From the NCBI RefSeq assembly GCF_000757385.1, contig NZ_JRHH01000006.1, positions 1 through 64,000 on the forward strand: 64,000 nucleotides of DNA. Reading direction: 5' to 3'. Source of the DNA: Flavobacterium aquatile LMG 4008 = ATCC 11947. Lineage in GTDB: Bacteria; Bacteroidota; Bacteroidia; Flavobacteriales; Flavobacteriaceae. Shown here piece by piece: positions 28,037-36,731 of the stretch. The notes below the pieces were generated by a model. The model worked only from the letters and a program-made list of their open reading frames with translations. It had not been told where the DNA came from and made no database searches. The position numbers were made by a program, and so were the translations under genes. The first letter of the stretch is position 1. Every line of letters starts with the position of its first letter.

Positions 28037-29524
28037 TTACATTTTGAACCAATTGTGCACCATTTCTTTCTCAGTAAACAGAGCATTTTTATGGTTAAAT
28101 TCATTGGTTTTACCATTGTAAACATAATCCTTTTCCCAGGCTTTATGATTTGCTGCCAATGCTTTTATGCTGTCGCAAACGTATTTTATTTCTTCTGAAG
28201 TTGTTGTTGGATGAATAGACATGCGAATCCATCCTGGCTTTCTGATTAAATCTCCCGATGTTATTTGACAAACTAAATCGTGCGAAGTTTCTTGATCTAC
28301 GTGAAGTAAATAATGTCCATAAGTTCCGGCACAACTACATCCACCACGCGTTTGAATTCCGAATTTATCATTCAAGATTTTTACACCCAAATTAAAATGC
28401 AAATCATCAATATAAAAAGAAATTACTCCTAACCTGTCTTGATGTTCTTTGGCTAAAATATTTATATTTTCAATGTTTCCTAATTCTTCAAAAACATATT
28501 CTACCAATTCGTGCTCACGAGCTAAAATATTTTTCACACCCATTTGTTCTTTCAACTGAATGGCCAATGCTGTTTTAATAACTTGAAGAAAACCAGGCGT
28601 TCCACCATCTTCACGATCTTCAATATTATCGATGTATTTGTGTTCACCCCAAGGATTTGTCCATGAAACAGTTCCACCACCAGGACAATCTGGTACTGTA
28701 TTTTTATATAAGTTTTTATTAAAAATTAAAACGCCAGAAGTTCCTGGACCACCAAGAAATTTATGTGGAGAAAAGAAAATGGCATCTAGATAACTTTCTG
28801 GATCTTTTGGGTGCATATCGATATCAACATACGGACCAGAACAAGCAAAATCTACAAAACACAAACCTTTATTTTGGTGCATTATTTTGGCAACTTCGTG
28901 GTATGGAGTTCTAATTCCGGTAACATTTGAACACGATGTAATCGATGCAATCTTGAAATTTCTATCTTTATATTTTTCTAATAATTTTTTAAATTCTTCC
29001 AAACAAAACAATCCGTTTTCATTGGCTGGAATTACTTCTACATCGGCCATTGTTTCCAACCAAGAAGTTTGATTGGAATGATGCTCCATGTGGGAAATAA
29101 AAACTATTGGTTTTAATTCTTGTGGCAACGCGATAAATTCTTTTAAATTTTCTGGAATTTTAAGTCCTAAAATACGTTGAAATTTATTGACAACGCCAGT
29201 CATTCCTGTTCCGGTGTTTATTAAAACATCATCTTCAGTTGCGTTAACGTGGTGTTTGATAATATGTTTTGCTTCGTGATATGCCATAGTCATTGCCGTA
29301 CCAGAAACTGTAGTTTCAGTATGCGTGTTGGCTACAAATGGACCAAATTCATTCATTAATTTTTCTTCAATTGGTCGGTATAATCTTCCGCTGGCAGTCC
29401 AATCGGTGTAAATGATTTTTTTAGTTCCAAAAGGAGAAACAAATTCTTGATCAATTCCGATAATGTTCTTTCGGAATTGTTGGAAGTAAAGCTCTAGTTC
29501 GGTCGTTATTAATGTAGAAGTCAT
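28037..29524 (-). CDS. Aminotransferase class V-fold PLP-dependent enzyme (cysteine-desulfurase-like)
   Basis: The 495-aa protein shows the class V fold: IYTDWTASGRLYRPIEEKL, VLINTGTGMTGVVNKF (cofactor phosphate region), HMEHHSNQTSW, CFVDFACSGPYVDIDM and the PLP-lysine motif FFSPHKFLGGPGTSG. The C-terminal IQTRGGCSCAGTYGHYLL carries a cysteine cluster at the position of the persulfide loop in SufS/IscS-like enzymes. The product could be a cysteine desulfurase or a related lyase; no SUF or ISC genes are nearby, so the substrate is open. A perfect TATCTTTG box lies upstream at 29558. Confidence 0.88.
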   Translation of the reverse strand: MTSTLITTELELYFQQFRKNIIGIDQEFVSPFGTKKIIYTDWTASGRLYRPIEEKLMNEFGPFVANTHTETTVSGTAMTMAYHEAKHIIKHHVNATEDDVLINTGTGMTGVVNKFQRILGLKIPENLKEFIALPQELKPIVFISHMEHHSNQTSWLETMADVEVIPANENGLFCLEEFKKLLEKYKDRNFKIASITSCSNVTGIRTPYHEVAKIMHQNKGLCFVDFACSGPYVDIDMHPKDPESYLDAIFFSPHKFLGGPGTSGVLIFNKNLYKNTVPDCPGGGTVSWTNPWGEHKYIDNIEDREDGGTPGFLQVIKTALAIQLKEQMGVKNILAREHELVEYVFEELGNIENINILAKEHQDRLGVISFYIDDLHFNLGVKILNDKFGIQTRGGCSCAGTYGHYLLHVDQETSHDLVCQITSGDLIRKPGWIRMSIHPTTTSEEIKYVCDSIKALAANHKAWEKDYVYNGKTNEFNHKNALFTEKEMVHNWFKM

Positions 29525-29557
29525 TTCTGTAAAATTATATCATCGAAAAACAGAATA

Positions 29558-29565
29558 CAAAGATA
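29558..29565 (-). promoter_or_regulatory. -7 box (TATCTTTG) of the class V aminotransferase
   Basis: On the minus strand TATCTTTG matches TAnnTTTG exactly, 33 bp before the ATG at 29524. The transcript may continue into ettA. Confidence 0.5.
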
Positions 29566-29617
29566 TAATTTTAGTTTGTTAAAAGAGTAACCAAAAACAT
29601 TGATTTTCATCAAAATT

Positions 29618-30256
29618 TTAAAGCATAATTATTCGGTTTTTAATGGCAAATAAAACCAATCCAATTCGAGTTTTTACTTCAAGTTTTACAAATAAATGTT
29701 CGCGATATCCGTCGATTGTTTTTGGGCTGAGACACATTTCGTTTGCAATTTCTTTGTAGGTTAACTCGGTGCAAGCCAATTTTATAAATTCAATTTCGCG
29801 TTCTTTTAAAACATCTTTGCTGTCTTTATTTTCGATTTTATGAATTAACAATCCCGAAATCATCTTGGTATAATAAAATCCTTTGTGATAAACATCCAGT
29901 AATGCTTCTTTAAAAATAGCCGGTTCGGTATCTTTAAGCAAATAACCTTTTGCACCATTTGTGAGCATTTTTATTATTGTGGCATCATCATCGTTAACAG
30001 ATAATGCTAAAACTTTCAAATCGGGATGATTCGATTTTAACCATTTGATAGTTTCAATGCCGTCCATAATTGGCATATTTACATCCATTAAAACGATATC
30101 TGGTAATGAAGATTCAGAAGTAAGATGAGTTATAAATTCCTTGCCATTAGAGAAAGTTCCCACAACGTTAAACTCCTCAAAACTTCCTATTAAATAGGAT
30201 AATGAGTTTGAAAATAATGAGTGATCATCTACAATTATGATGTTTATTTTCTCCAT
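29618..30256 (-). CDS. NarL/FixJ family response regulator
   Basis: The 212-aa protein has a receiver domain (NIIIVDDHSLFSNSL with the acidic pair, VLMDVNMPIMDG with the phospho-Asp, KGYLLKDTEP) and a LuxR-type helix-turn-helix (LKEREIEFIKLACTELTYKE, CLSPKTIDGYREHLFVKLEV). Phosphorylation would let it bind DNA as a dimer. It lies 6 bp after the histidine kinase gene, its evident partner, and ends a four-gene operon with the 7-TM protein and the 131-aa protein. Targets are unknown; the divergent 32210-37718 group is the obvious candidate. Confidence 0.94.
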   Translation of the reverse strand: MEKINIIIVDDHSLFSNSLSYLIGSFEEFNVVGTFSNGKEFITHLTSESSLPDIVLMDVNMPIMDGIETIKWLKSNHPDLKVLALSVNDDDATIIKMLTNGAKGYLLKDTEPAIFKEALLDVYHKGFYYTKMISGLLIHKIENKDSKDVLKEREIEFIKLACTELTYKEIANEMCLSPKTIDGYREHLFVKLEVKTRIGLVLFAIKNRIIML

Positions 30257-30262
30257 AGTTTA

Positions 30263-31057
30263 TTATTCGTCTTGAGATTCAATTTGTACTGGTATTGGAT
30301 AAATAATTGTTATTTTAGAGCCTTGTGATGAAGAATTTACAGTTAAATCGGCACCAATTAATTTTGCCCTAGTTTTCATGTTTAAAAGTCCAGATCCTTT
30401 TTTGCAACTATCAACTCCAAAACCTTTTCCTTTATCGCTTATTTCAATAGTACAAATTTGATTACTGAATTTTATTTTTAAGTCAATAACTTCGCTTTGA
30501 GAATGCTTCAAAATGTTAGAAATTGATTCCTGTAAAATTCTATAAATAATGGTTTCATGTTCTTTATTTAAGGCAATAAAATCGCCTTCTAGTTGCAAGG
30601 AACATTTAATATTTTTGAATTTCTGAATGCGTTCCAAATCGTCACTTACAGCATCAATAAAATTGGATTCTATCGTAACATCACCATTTATCAGCTTTGC
30701 TAAAACCCTAATTTCATTAAGTGATTTATTTACTAATTGTTTTGTTTCTAATAATTGGCTTTTGGAGAAATTCTCTTTTTGCTCCAACATCATGTTCATC
30801 TCCATCAAGGCTACAGAAAGTATCTGACCTATATTATCATGCAATTCTCTACTAACGTTGGTAAGGGTTTGCTCTTTAATTTCAATTTTAGATTTTACTA
30901 ATTCCGATTGAAAAATTAGTTCCGATTCGATTTTATCTAATAAAAACTCCGATTTCTTTTTTTGGAAATAATAAAACAAAATAAACACCGTCGTAAGTAG
31001 TGTAAACAATACGATACTGGAAGATATAATTAATAATTGTATTTCTTCTCGCTCCAT
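30263..31057 (-). CDS. Sensor histidine kinase (HisKA_3 / NarX-like)
   Basis: The 264-aa protein has one N-terminal membrane helix (LLIISSSIVLFTLLTTVFILF), a short linker and a kinase core. The phospho-His lies in NVSRELHDNIGQILS, the HisKA_3 form, and the ATPase has DKGKGFGVDSCKKGSGLLNM. There is almost no extracellular loop, so sensing must come from elsewhere, most likely the 7-TM protein coded just upstream, whose gene overlaps this start by 28 bp. I take the ATG at 31057 (MEREEIQ); a TTG-started longer form to 31081 is possible. Confidence 0.93.
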   Translation of the reverse strand: MEREEIQLLIISSSIVLFTLLTTVFILFYYFQKKKSEFLLDKIESELIFQSELVKSKIEIKEQTLTNVSRELHDNIGQILSVALMEMNMMLEQKENFSKSQLLETKQLVNKSLNEIRVLAKLINGDVTIESNFIDAVSDDLERIQKFKNIKCSLQLEGDFIALNKEHETIIYRILQESISNILKHSQSEVIDLKIKFSNQICTIEISDKGKGFGVDSCKKGSGLLNMKTRAKLIGADLTVNSSSQGSKITIIYPIPVQIESQDE

Positions 31058-31677
31058 ACGAATCCGATTATAAAACAACAATACATGAGTAAATTTAGAA
31101 AAAATAAAATCAAACTTGTCACATTTTGATTATAATCGATTAAAAACCATTCTACTGATAACATGAATGGTAAAAATGGGACATGAAACAGCATTACGCC
31201 TATTATAAACCAAAAAAAGACTGAATTTTGAAAATCCATGATCTTATTAGAATTTACCGTTTCAAATAAATACCTACACGATAAAAATACAACGAAACTT
31301 ATACCTAAAGCAAAACTAATTGTATCAATTCTATTAATACTTACATCAAATAATACATGATTAATTAGAAAAAAAAGAAAAAAGGCTACTAGAAAGAAAG
31401 ATGCTAATTTCTTATATTTCCCAGAACTTAAGAGTTTTCTTAATAAAATAATATAAAAGGAAAAACTTACTAAAATATAAATATTAAAGACAATGTAATT
31501 TAAAAAATGAGTCCATTTAGTAAAATTTATACCTACAAACTCTGTTACAACAGAAAACCAAATCATTACTACTAAAGATTTAGCTTTATTATTAGGCAAT
31601 TTATGCAAGAAAATAATTCCCACAATGCCTGCAAATAAAGCTAAATAAATAATATAAAATCTAAGGTTTGCTAACAT
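31030..31677 (-). CDS. Seven-helix membrane protein, putative sensor partner of the kinase
   Basis: The 215-aa protein is almost wholly hydrophobic with seven predictable helices (e.g. FYIIYLALFAGIVGIIFL, AKSLVVMIWFSVVTEFVGI, FWFIIGVMLFHVPFLPFML, LILFFLNLLMYCCFIIGF). No known enzyme motif is seen. Layout resembles the small 7-TM receptor-like modules that sit with HisKA_3 kinases in Bacteroidota. It overlaps the kinase gene and starts one base after the stop of the 131-aa gene, so all are co-translated. The role as signal receiver is inferred from this context. Confidence 0.8.
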   Translation of the reverse strand: MLANLRFYIIYLALFAGIVGIIFLHKLPNNKAKSLVVMIWFSVVTEFVGINFTKWTHFLNYIVFNIYILVSFSFYIILLRKLLSSGKYKKLASFFLVAFFLFFLINHVLFDVSINRIDTISFALGISFVVFLSCRYLFETVNSNKIMDFQNSVFFWFIIGVMLFHVPFLPFMLSVEWFLIDYNQNVTSLILFFLNLLMYCCFIIGFVWSEKKYNY

Positions 31678-32073
31678 TTATAATCCGTATTCAATTTTTG
31701 GTGGATTTCCCATCGAACCATAATTTAATAATTCCATATCGGTCATATCTTTTGCAACTACTGTTGAATTTGGTAATTTGCAAGTTGGAGATAAGAAAAG
31801 TGTTGTAAAACCAGCTTTATCTGCAGATTCAGTATCAGAATAAACACCAAAATAAAAACGAATTCCATCTACAGTATGTCCTTTTGCAGCGCCTTCTGTT
31901 TTAATATAATCGATATAATTTTGAAGTTCATCGATAGAAAACCAAACCGCATTCGCATCTTCTTTTCCTATCAAATTTCTAATTCCTGCCGCTCGTTTTA
32001 AATTGTAATTTTTATTCAATTCCTTTCCTTTTGCAACACTAATCAACTGTGTTGGTCTTTGATAATTTCCCAT
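31678..32073 (-). CDS. Uncharacterised 131-aa protein heading the two-component operon
   Basis: Starting at ATG 32073 (MGNYQRPTQL) the protein has 131 residues, no signal peptide and no membrane helix. Visible parts are NAVWFSIDELQNYIDYIKTEG, then HTVDGIRFYFGVYSDTESADK, GFTTLFLSPTCK and a C-terminal LNYGSMGNPPKIEYGL. I have no firm family; the DGIRFYFGVY...TLFLxPT core looks like a compact alpha/beta domain. The stop abuts the start of the 7-TM gene, which puts it in the signalling operon as first gene, opposite the divergent 32210 gene group across a 136-bp gap. A TTG-started extension to 32100 is less likely. Confidence 0.72.
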   Translation of the reverse strand: MGNYQRPTQLISVAKGKELNKNYNLKRAAGIRNLIGKEDANAVWFSIDELQNYIDYIKTEGAAKGHTVDGIRFYFGVYSDTESADKAGFTTLFLSPTCKLPNSTVVAKDMTDMELLNYGSMGNPPKIEYGL

Positions 32074-32209
32074 AATAAATTTTGTTTTAAAGTTTTTCAA
32101 ATTTAATTTCTTCCCACTTCTTCATCAAGGGGAAAAACACCCTTTTTTTTAAATTCTATTTCCCTTTTCAAAATGGGTTAATCTGCTCTATTTCAAATTA
32201 CTAAAAAAA

Positions 32210-32662
32210 ATGAATTTTACAAAATCAAAATCAATTATAAAAAACGAACTACCTAATTATAACAAAATGGGAATTACAAACTTAAATGAAGCATTTGAAT
32301 TTGAAACTATTATTCAAAATCATTTTCCACAATTACAGGATAAATCAAATCCTGATACCATTGAGAAACTAATGCTGCTAAAGAGAGAATTTTTCGTGGC
32401 GGACAAAAGTGATTCTACAAAATTTTATCCGAAACCAAAGTTTAAAACCTATTTGGAACACAAAATTTCATTTGACGAATTTAATAATAAGCTAAACGAT
32501 TTAAAAGATAAAGTAGATTTAAAAAATTCAGAAGCGATTAACGAGATGACCTTCTCAGGAAGAAATTTCACTAGACGAAGAGACGATTCTTTAACAAGAT
32601 GGAAGGTTCTTGGAAACAAGGACGTAATCGATACCATTTTAGAAACAATAGTAAATAAATAA
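32210..32662 (+). CDS. 150-aa paralogue of the N-terminal half of the next protein
   Basis: The protein is helical and without signal peptide. From residue ~50 it parallels residues ~148-268 of the 32716-34263 product: EKLMLLKREFF against EKKLETLRKQIV, LNDLKDKVD against LTDLQKRVA, and the shared core NEMxxxGRNxxxRRDDxLxRW (GRN at 117-119, RRDD at 123-126) followed by GNKDVIDTILETI against YKGKIEKALNYI. It lacks the whole beta-rich second half. So it is a single-domain relative, perhaps from partial gene duplication, and may interact with or regulate the full-length protein. Family unknown to me. First gene of the plus-strand group. Confidence 0.75.
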   Translation: MNFTKSKSIIKNELPNYNKMGITNLNEAFEFETIIQNHFPQLQDKSNPDTIEKLMLLKREFFVADKSDSTKFYPKPKFKTYLEHKISFDEFNNKLNDLKDKVDLKNSEAINEMTFSGRNFTRRRDDSLTRWKVLGNKDVIDTILETIVNK

Positions 32663-32715
32663 AGGCGTAATCCGAAAAGCCTAAAAAGAGTAGGAATTAC
32701 TAAAAACAATAAATT

Positions 32716-34263
32716 ATGCCAGCATTTGCCCCAATGCCTAACGAGAGTGACTTTATGAGTTACATTTTAGGAGATGTATTTAAAAAATTAACCAATGGTG
32801 GTGATCCACGAATGTTAGGACCAAACAATTTTATAGCTTGGGAACCAGTTCCAACTATAATTGATCCCGAAGCTTTTGATTATGCTTTAAAAGGTTTTTT
32901 TGGAGCAACACCAAAAATTGAAGGAATGACTGATGAGGAATATTCTGATGCAAGAGCTTCTAAAAAGTATAGTAAATATGCTTATGCCGAAGAATTTGCA
33001 AGATTAGCAGACCAAATTCCGAGTTTGATTCCCGAATTAGATGCCAATGGTGCAAGAAAATTCACGATTTTTAATCCACATCCAGATCATACGAAATCCA
33101 ATGTATATCAAGACATTATGGACTATTGTGTTGTAAAAAACACTAAAATAGATCCGAAAGTGGAGAAAAAATTGGAAACATTAAGAAAGCAAATTGTTAC
33201 CATCAAAAAATTGGCTAATCCAGATTATGATGATACAGTAGTTGAACATCCAGATGACAATCCGAAATTCATTTATCAATCGTTTCCTTCGCCACAATAT
33301 GTGAAATATTTAGAGTATGAAGCTTTGTATTATGAAGCCGAAGACCAACTAACAGATTTACAAAAAAGAGTTGCCGATGGCGATTCAGATGCAATGTCAG
33401 AAATGGCTATCAATGGAAGAAACGTTATTAAAAGACGTGATGATGCCTTAAAAAGATGGGAAGGAATTGGTTACAAAGGTAAAATTGAAAAAGCGTTAAA
33501 CTACATTGACGAAATTGAAAGCAGTAACTTTATTACCATCAAAAAAAGATATGAATCAGAACTTTTAGCAGCTAAAAGAACAGGTTTGGGCGGAATGAAC
33601 ACTTACTTCTATTCGGCTCCAGTTCCTGCAAGTACTTTGGCTAATTCTAAAAAATGGCTAAAATATGAGTTCAAGAAAAGTGATTATGAATCCAATTATC
33701 AAAGTACAGCACACAGCTGGAGTGCTGGCGCAACATTTGCTGGATTATTCTCTGTTGGTGGAAGCGGAACTCACAAAAGAGTGAATTCTAATTATAATTT
33801 CAACGATTTTGAAATGTCCTTCAAAATTGGGAAATGCTTTGTATCAAGTCCGTGGTTAGGAACAACTTTCATTAAATCTCGCTATTGGAAATATTCAAAA
33901 AATGGAGAAGTAATCACTAATAATCAAATGGTTAGCGACGGAAACGGCAAAGGATTATTGCCAGCAGTTCCAACAGAATTTTACTTTTTAACCGATTTAA
34001 AAATTGGTTTCAAAAAAGGATCCGATTCTTACAAAAGAGCCGAAGACGAAATTAAAGCAGCTGGCGGATTAATGATAGGACCATTTGCAATTGGTGGATC
34101 TTATGGCTACAGCGATACTCGTGTTAACAGTTCAGGTTCTAGAGAATCACAAGGAATGTCGTCTGACGGAATTTTACTTATCGGAAGAAAATGTAATATC
34201 ATTGACTTATCACCAAATCCACTTCCATCAATAAAAGCGGATGAATGGGTTGAAGTAAATTAA
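32716..34263 (+). CDS. 515-aa two-part protein of unknown family (GRN/RRDD helical part plus RxW-type beta part)
   Basis: No signal peptide or membrane helix. Residues ~1-60 hold GDPRMLGPNNFIAWEPVP; residues ~145-330 are helical with GRN (234-236) and RRDD (240-243); residues ~335-510 are beta-rich and Gly/Ser-rich: HSWSAGATFAGLFSVGGSG, FEMSFKIGKCFVSSPWLG, a tryptophan in YWKYSKNG, VSDG (406-409), PTEFYFLTDLKI, then GPFAIGGSYGYSD and SSDGILLIGRKCNIIDLSP. The same order of landmarks (helices, R/S-x-W-F/L, FxKxxW, SDG, LKI, GP) is seen in the next protein, so they are homologues. The Gly-rich strands could insert in membranes or form an assembly, but this is a guess. Confidence 0.75.
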   Translation: MPAFAPMPNESDFMSYILGDVFKKLTNGGDPRMLGPNNFIAWEPVPTIIDPEAFDYALKGFFGATPKIEGMTDEEYSDARASKKYSKYAYAEEFARLADQIPSLIPELDANGARKFTIFNPHPDHTKSNVYQDIMDYCVVKNTKIDPKVEKKLETLRKQIVTIKKLANPDYDDTVVEHPDDNPKFIYQSFPSPQYVKYLEYEALYYEAEDQLTDLQKRVADGDSDAMSEMAINGRNVIKRRDDALKRWEGIGYKGKIEKALNYIDEIESSNFITIKKRYESELLAAKRTGLGGMNTYFYSAPVPASTLANSKKWLKYEFKKSDYESNYQSTAHSWSAGATFAGLFSVGGSGTHKRVNSNYNFNDFEMSFKIGKCFVSSPWLGTTFIKSRYWKYSKNGEVITNNQMVSDGNGKGLLPAVPTEFYFLTDLKIGFKKGSDSYKRAEDEIKAAGGLMIGPFAIGGSYGYSDTRVNSSGSRESQGMSSDGILLIGRKCNIIDLSPNPLPSIKADEWVEVN

Positions 34264-34271
34264 GCCTATTA

Positions 34272-34307
34272 AAAATTCCAAATACCGATTTTGGTATTTG
34301 GAATTTT
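34272..34307 (+). terminator. Perfect 15-bp hairpin inside the gene group
   Basis: AAAATTCCAAATACC (34272-34286) pairs perfectly with GGTATTTGGAATTTT (34293-34307) over the loop GATTTT, followed by ATTTCCCC. It may end or attenuate the transcript between the two homologous genes. It shares AAATTCCAAA/TTTGGAATTT arms with the hairpin at 9693-9733. Confidence 0.65.
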
Positions 34308-34344
34308 ATTTCCCCAAATATAACCTACCAAACTGAAACCAATC

Positions 34345-36114
34345 ATGAAATACTATATCGCTCTTTTTCAAAAAATAAAGGAGCATTACAAAACGCAAAC
34401 TTCCAACCCAAATGAGATTGCTTTAATATGCCCTTCATTGCGAGTTTATGAAGATTCTGAAATGAAACTTATGCTTCCGCAAATGCTTATTCAAGACGAA
34501 CTAAAAGGCGAAGGCTTACTTAAAAAACAAGATCTTTCGTTTCAATTAAATTCGCTTCCGTCATCTGATAAGTATTGGGATATTAATCCAAGTAATACCT
34601 TATTCGATGCTTATAGTCAAATAATTAGCGCTAATCAAGATGTGGCTATTCAAGATGATTCTACCGAAACTGAATTAGCTAAAAAAGTACTCTTTGATGC
34701 AAAAGGAAAACCTACCAAAGAACGAAAAGCCTATGATAAATATCTTGCGCAATTTGAAAAATTAATAGCAGAATGGGAGAATCATATTGTTGCATTTTCT
34801 GGATTACAAACCGACGATGAAAAGAAAATTTGGTTAGAAAAACTCAATGTTATACTTCAAAAAAAGGAAATTATTCTTGCCGATCACAAACTTTTAGGAT
34901 TTAAAAAAACCATCGAATCTGCTTTAGAAAAAATAAATGAATCGGATGATTTTGATCGTTTTCTTTCCAATTTAAAAAGTGCAAAATACACTTTAGAAGG
35001 CTCTAAAAAAACTGGAATTGTCTCGCAAGATTCTTATTTAGACATCAATTTTATACCATATGATTTTATGTCAACAGATAATGGATGGAACAAACTAACA
35101 TTGTCAAAAGTAGAACTAGATCAACTATATGAAGCAGCTAAAACTGAGAAAAACGATTTTCCGTCTGAAATTATTTCAATTGATTATGATGAAAAAAATA
35201 TCACAGGAATTGAATTGGACTTTTCAATTATTTCAATGCAAAGAAATTGGTTTTCACTCGATCCAATAACTTCTAGTTTCTTTAAATGGAACGAAGCCAA
35301 ATCAATTTCTGACGGACAAACAATCAGTAATGAATTCTTACTTTCGGCATATCCTAAAAAAATGTTGTTGATAAAAAATTTGAAAATAAACATCGATCAA
35401 GCTGTTGATGCTTCAACGGTTAGTAATGTAAATCAGTTGATTCATTTTGGACCAATCTTGATGAAAAATCAAATGTTTATCAACTCCAATTCGAATGTAA
35501 AATTTATAAAAGCTATTAGAAATAAGGAAGTTTTGCAATCAACTAATATTAAAAATTACAACAATAAAGCCGTTGTAAATGCTACAACAATCACTCCTAT
35601 TACGGCTACAATTTCTGCTCCAATAGCTCCAATTGTAACTGCTGCAACACCGATAACTCCTGTAACGCCAATGCAACCAAGAGTTGTGTTACATCGACCA
35701 ATAACAATGAAACCAGTTTTAGATGTTAAACCAGTAATTTTAAATCCGGTACTTTTTCATCCAATAAAGATTATTGAAATCAACAACAATTTGGCTAATG
35801 TAATTTTTACTGTAAAAGATAAAATTACTAAAATCGGAATTTACAAAACCGAAATCTCTATTATGGGCACAAACAATTCGGTTTTCAAAGAAGTGGAATC
35901 CGATGAAAATGGCACTATAAATTTTCAGCTTCCAATAGGAAATTATTCGGTCGAAATTAAGAAAGACGGCTATAGTTTATTAAAAACAACTTTAAATATT
36001 ATCAATACCAACACTGTAAATCAAGAACACATTCTCAATCCAGAATCAGTTACTTACGATACCTATTTTTTAATAGGAATGATTTGCGAAAAACTACCAA
36101 AAATACCAACCTAA
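34345..36114 (+). CDS. 589-aa homologue of the 515-aa protein with C-terminal Ig-like/carboxypeptidase-regulatory domain
   Basis: No signal peptide. The first ~400 residues follow the layout of the preceding protein: helical part (DKYLAQFEKLIAEWENH, LLGFKKTIESALEKINES), ELDFSIISMQRNWFSLDP (RNWF 300-303), SFFKWNEAKSISDG (W315, ISDG 321-324), SAYPKKMLLIKNLKI and HFGPILM. A Thr/Pro/Ile-rich linker follows (about 415-475, e.g. TPITPVTPMQPR), then a domain VIFTVKDKITKIGIYKTEI...DENGTINFQLPIGNYSVEIKKDGY, a typical CarboxypepD_reg/Cna-B-like fold often used for binding. It heads a tight run of three genes (gaps of 12 and 11 bp). Function unknown. Confidence 0.75.
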   Translation: MKYYIALFQKIKEHYKTQTSNPNEIALICPSLRVYEDSEMKLMLPQMLIQDELKGEGLLKKQDLSFQLNSLPSSDKYWDINPSNTLFDAYSQIISANQDVAIQDDSTETELAKKVLFDAKGKPTKERKAYDKYLAQFEKLIAEWENHIVAFSGLQTDDEKKIWLEKLNVILQKKEIILADHKLLGFKKTIESALEKINESDDFDRFLSNLKSAKYTLEGSKKTGIVSQDSYLDINFIPYDFMSTDNGWNKLTLSKVELDQLYEAAKTEKNDFPSEIISIDYDEKNITGIELDFSIISMQRNWFSLDPITSSFFKWNEAKSISDGQTISNEFLLSAYPKKMLLIKNLKINIDQAVDASTVSNVNQLIHFGPILMKNQMFINSNSNVKFIKAIRNKEVLQSTNIKNYNNKAVVNATTITPITATISAPIAPIVTAATPITPVTPMQPRVVLHRPITMKPVLDVKPVILNPVLFHPIKIIEINNNLANVIFTVKDKITKIGIYKTEISIMGTNNSVFKEVESDENGTINFQLPIGNYSVEIKKDGYSLLKTTLNIINTNTVNQEHILNPESVTYDTYFLIGMICEKLPKIPT

Positions 36115-36126
36115 AAATACAAAAAT

Positions 36127-36720
36127 ATGTTAGCAAGTAAAGAAATACGATGGTTTTTTGAAAAAGAAAACAAGGAAATTACAAATTGGTTTTTAAATAA
36201 AAATCTGACCATTAGCAACACAAAACCACGAACAGATTACTATAAAAAACTCAATCAAGATAATTTGAGCGTAAAACTTCGTGAAGGAAATATCGAGATA
36301 AAAGAGCGAGTTGGTAAAGCTACTAAAAAGCAAATGGGCAAGTTCGCATATGGATTTTTTGAAAGTTGGGTGAAGTGGAGTTTTAATGTGAAACTTGAAG
36401 ATTTAGAATCTAAAGAAATAATTTACGAAGAACATCCTGAATGGATTGCCATTACTAAAAATAGAATTGGATTAAAAATAACTCATGACGCTAACGGAAA
36501 TTACAACTTTTTACCAATTACCGATCGCGTAGATCATGGTTGTCAAATTGAATACACTAGAATTCAAGCTAATGGAAAATTTCTGTATACCTTTGGATTA
36601 GAATGGTTTGGTAATAAATTTATTGATATTGATGCTACTTTAATTGATGAAATAACTGGAACAAGTCTTTTGGGATGTCTAGAATCTTTTGGATACGCTG
36701 AATTTTTAAACCGATTATAA
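36127..36720 (+). CDS. Uncharacterised 197-aa protein, possibly CYTH-like
   Basis: The protein starts MLASKEIRWFFEKEN and continues with PRTDYYKKLNQDNLSVKLREGNIEIKER and FFESWVKWSFNVK. An acidic/basic start strand, a tyrosine pair followed by a KLREG strand and an EIKER strand resemble the beta-tunnel layout of CYTH/triphosphate-tunnel proteins, but the defining ExExK is absent, so a nucleotide or polyphosphate substrate cannot be claimed. No signal peptide. It lies 12 bp after the 589-aa gene and 11 bp before the amidase gene, so it surely belongs to this operon. Confidence 0.65.
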   Translation: MLASKEIRWFFEKENKEITNWFLNKNLTISNTKPRTDYYKKLNQDNLSVKLREGNIEIKERVGKATKKQMGKFAYGFFESWVKWSFNVKLEDLESKEIIYEEHPEWIAITKNRIGLKITHDANGNYNFLPITDRVDHGCQIEYTRIQANGKFLYTFGLEWFGNKFIDIDATLIDEITGTSLLGCLESFGYAEFLNRL

Positions 36721-36731
36721 AACTAGAAATT

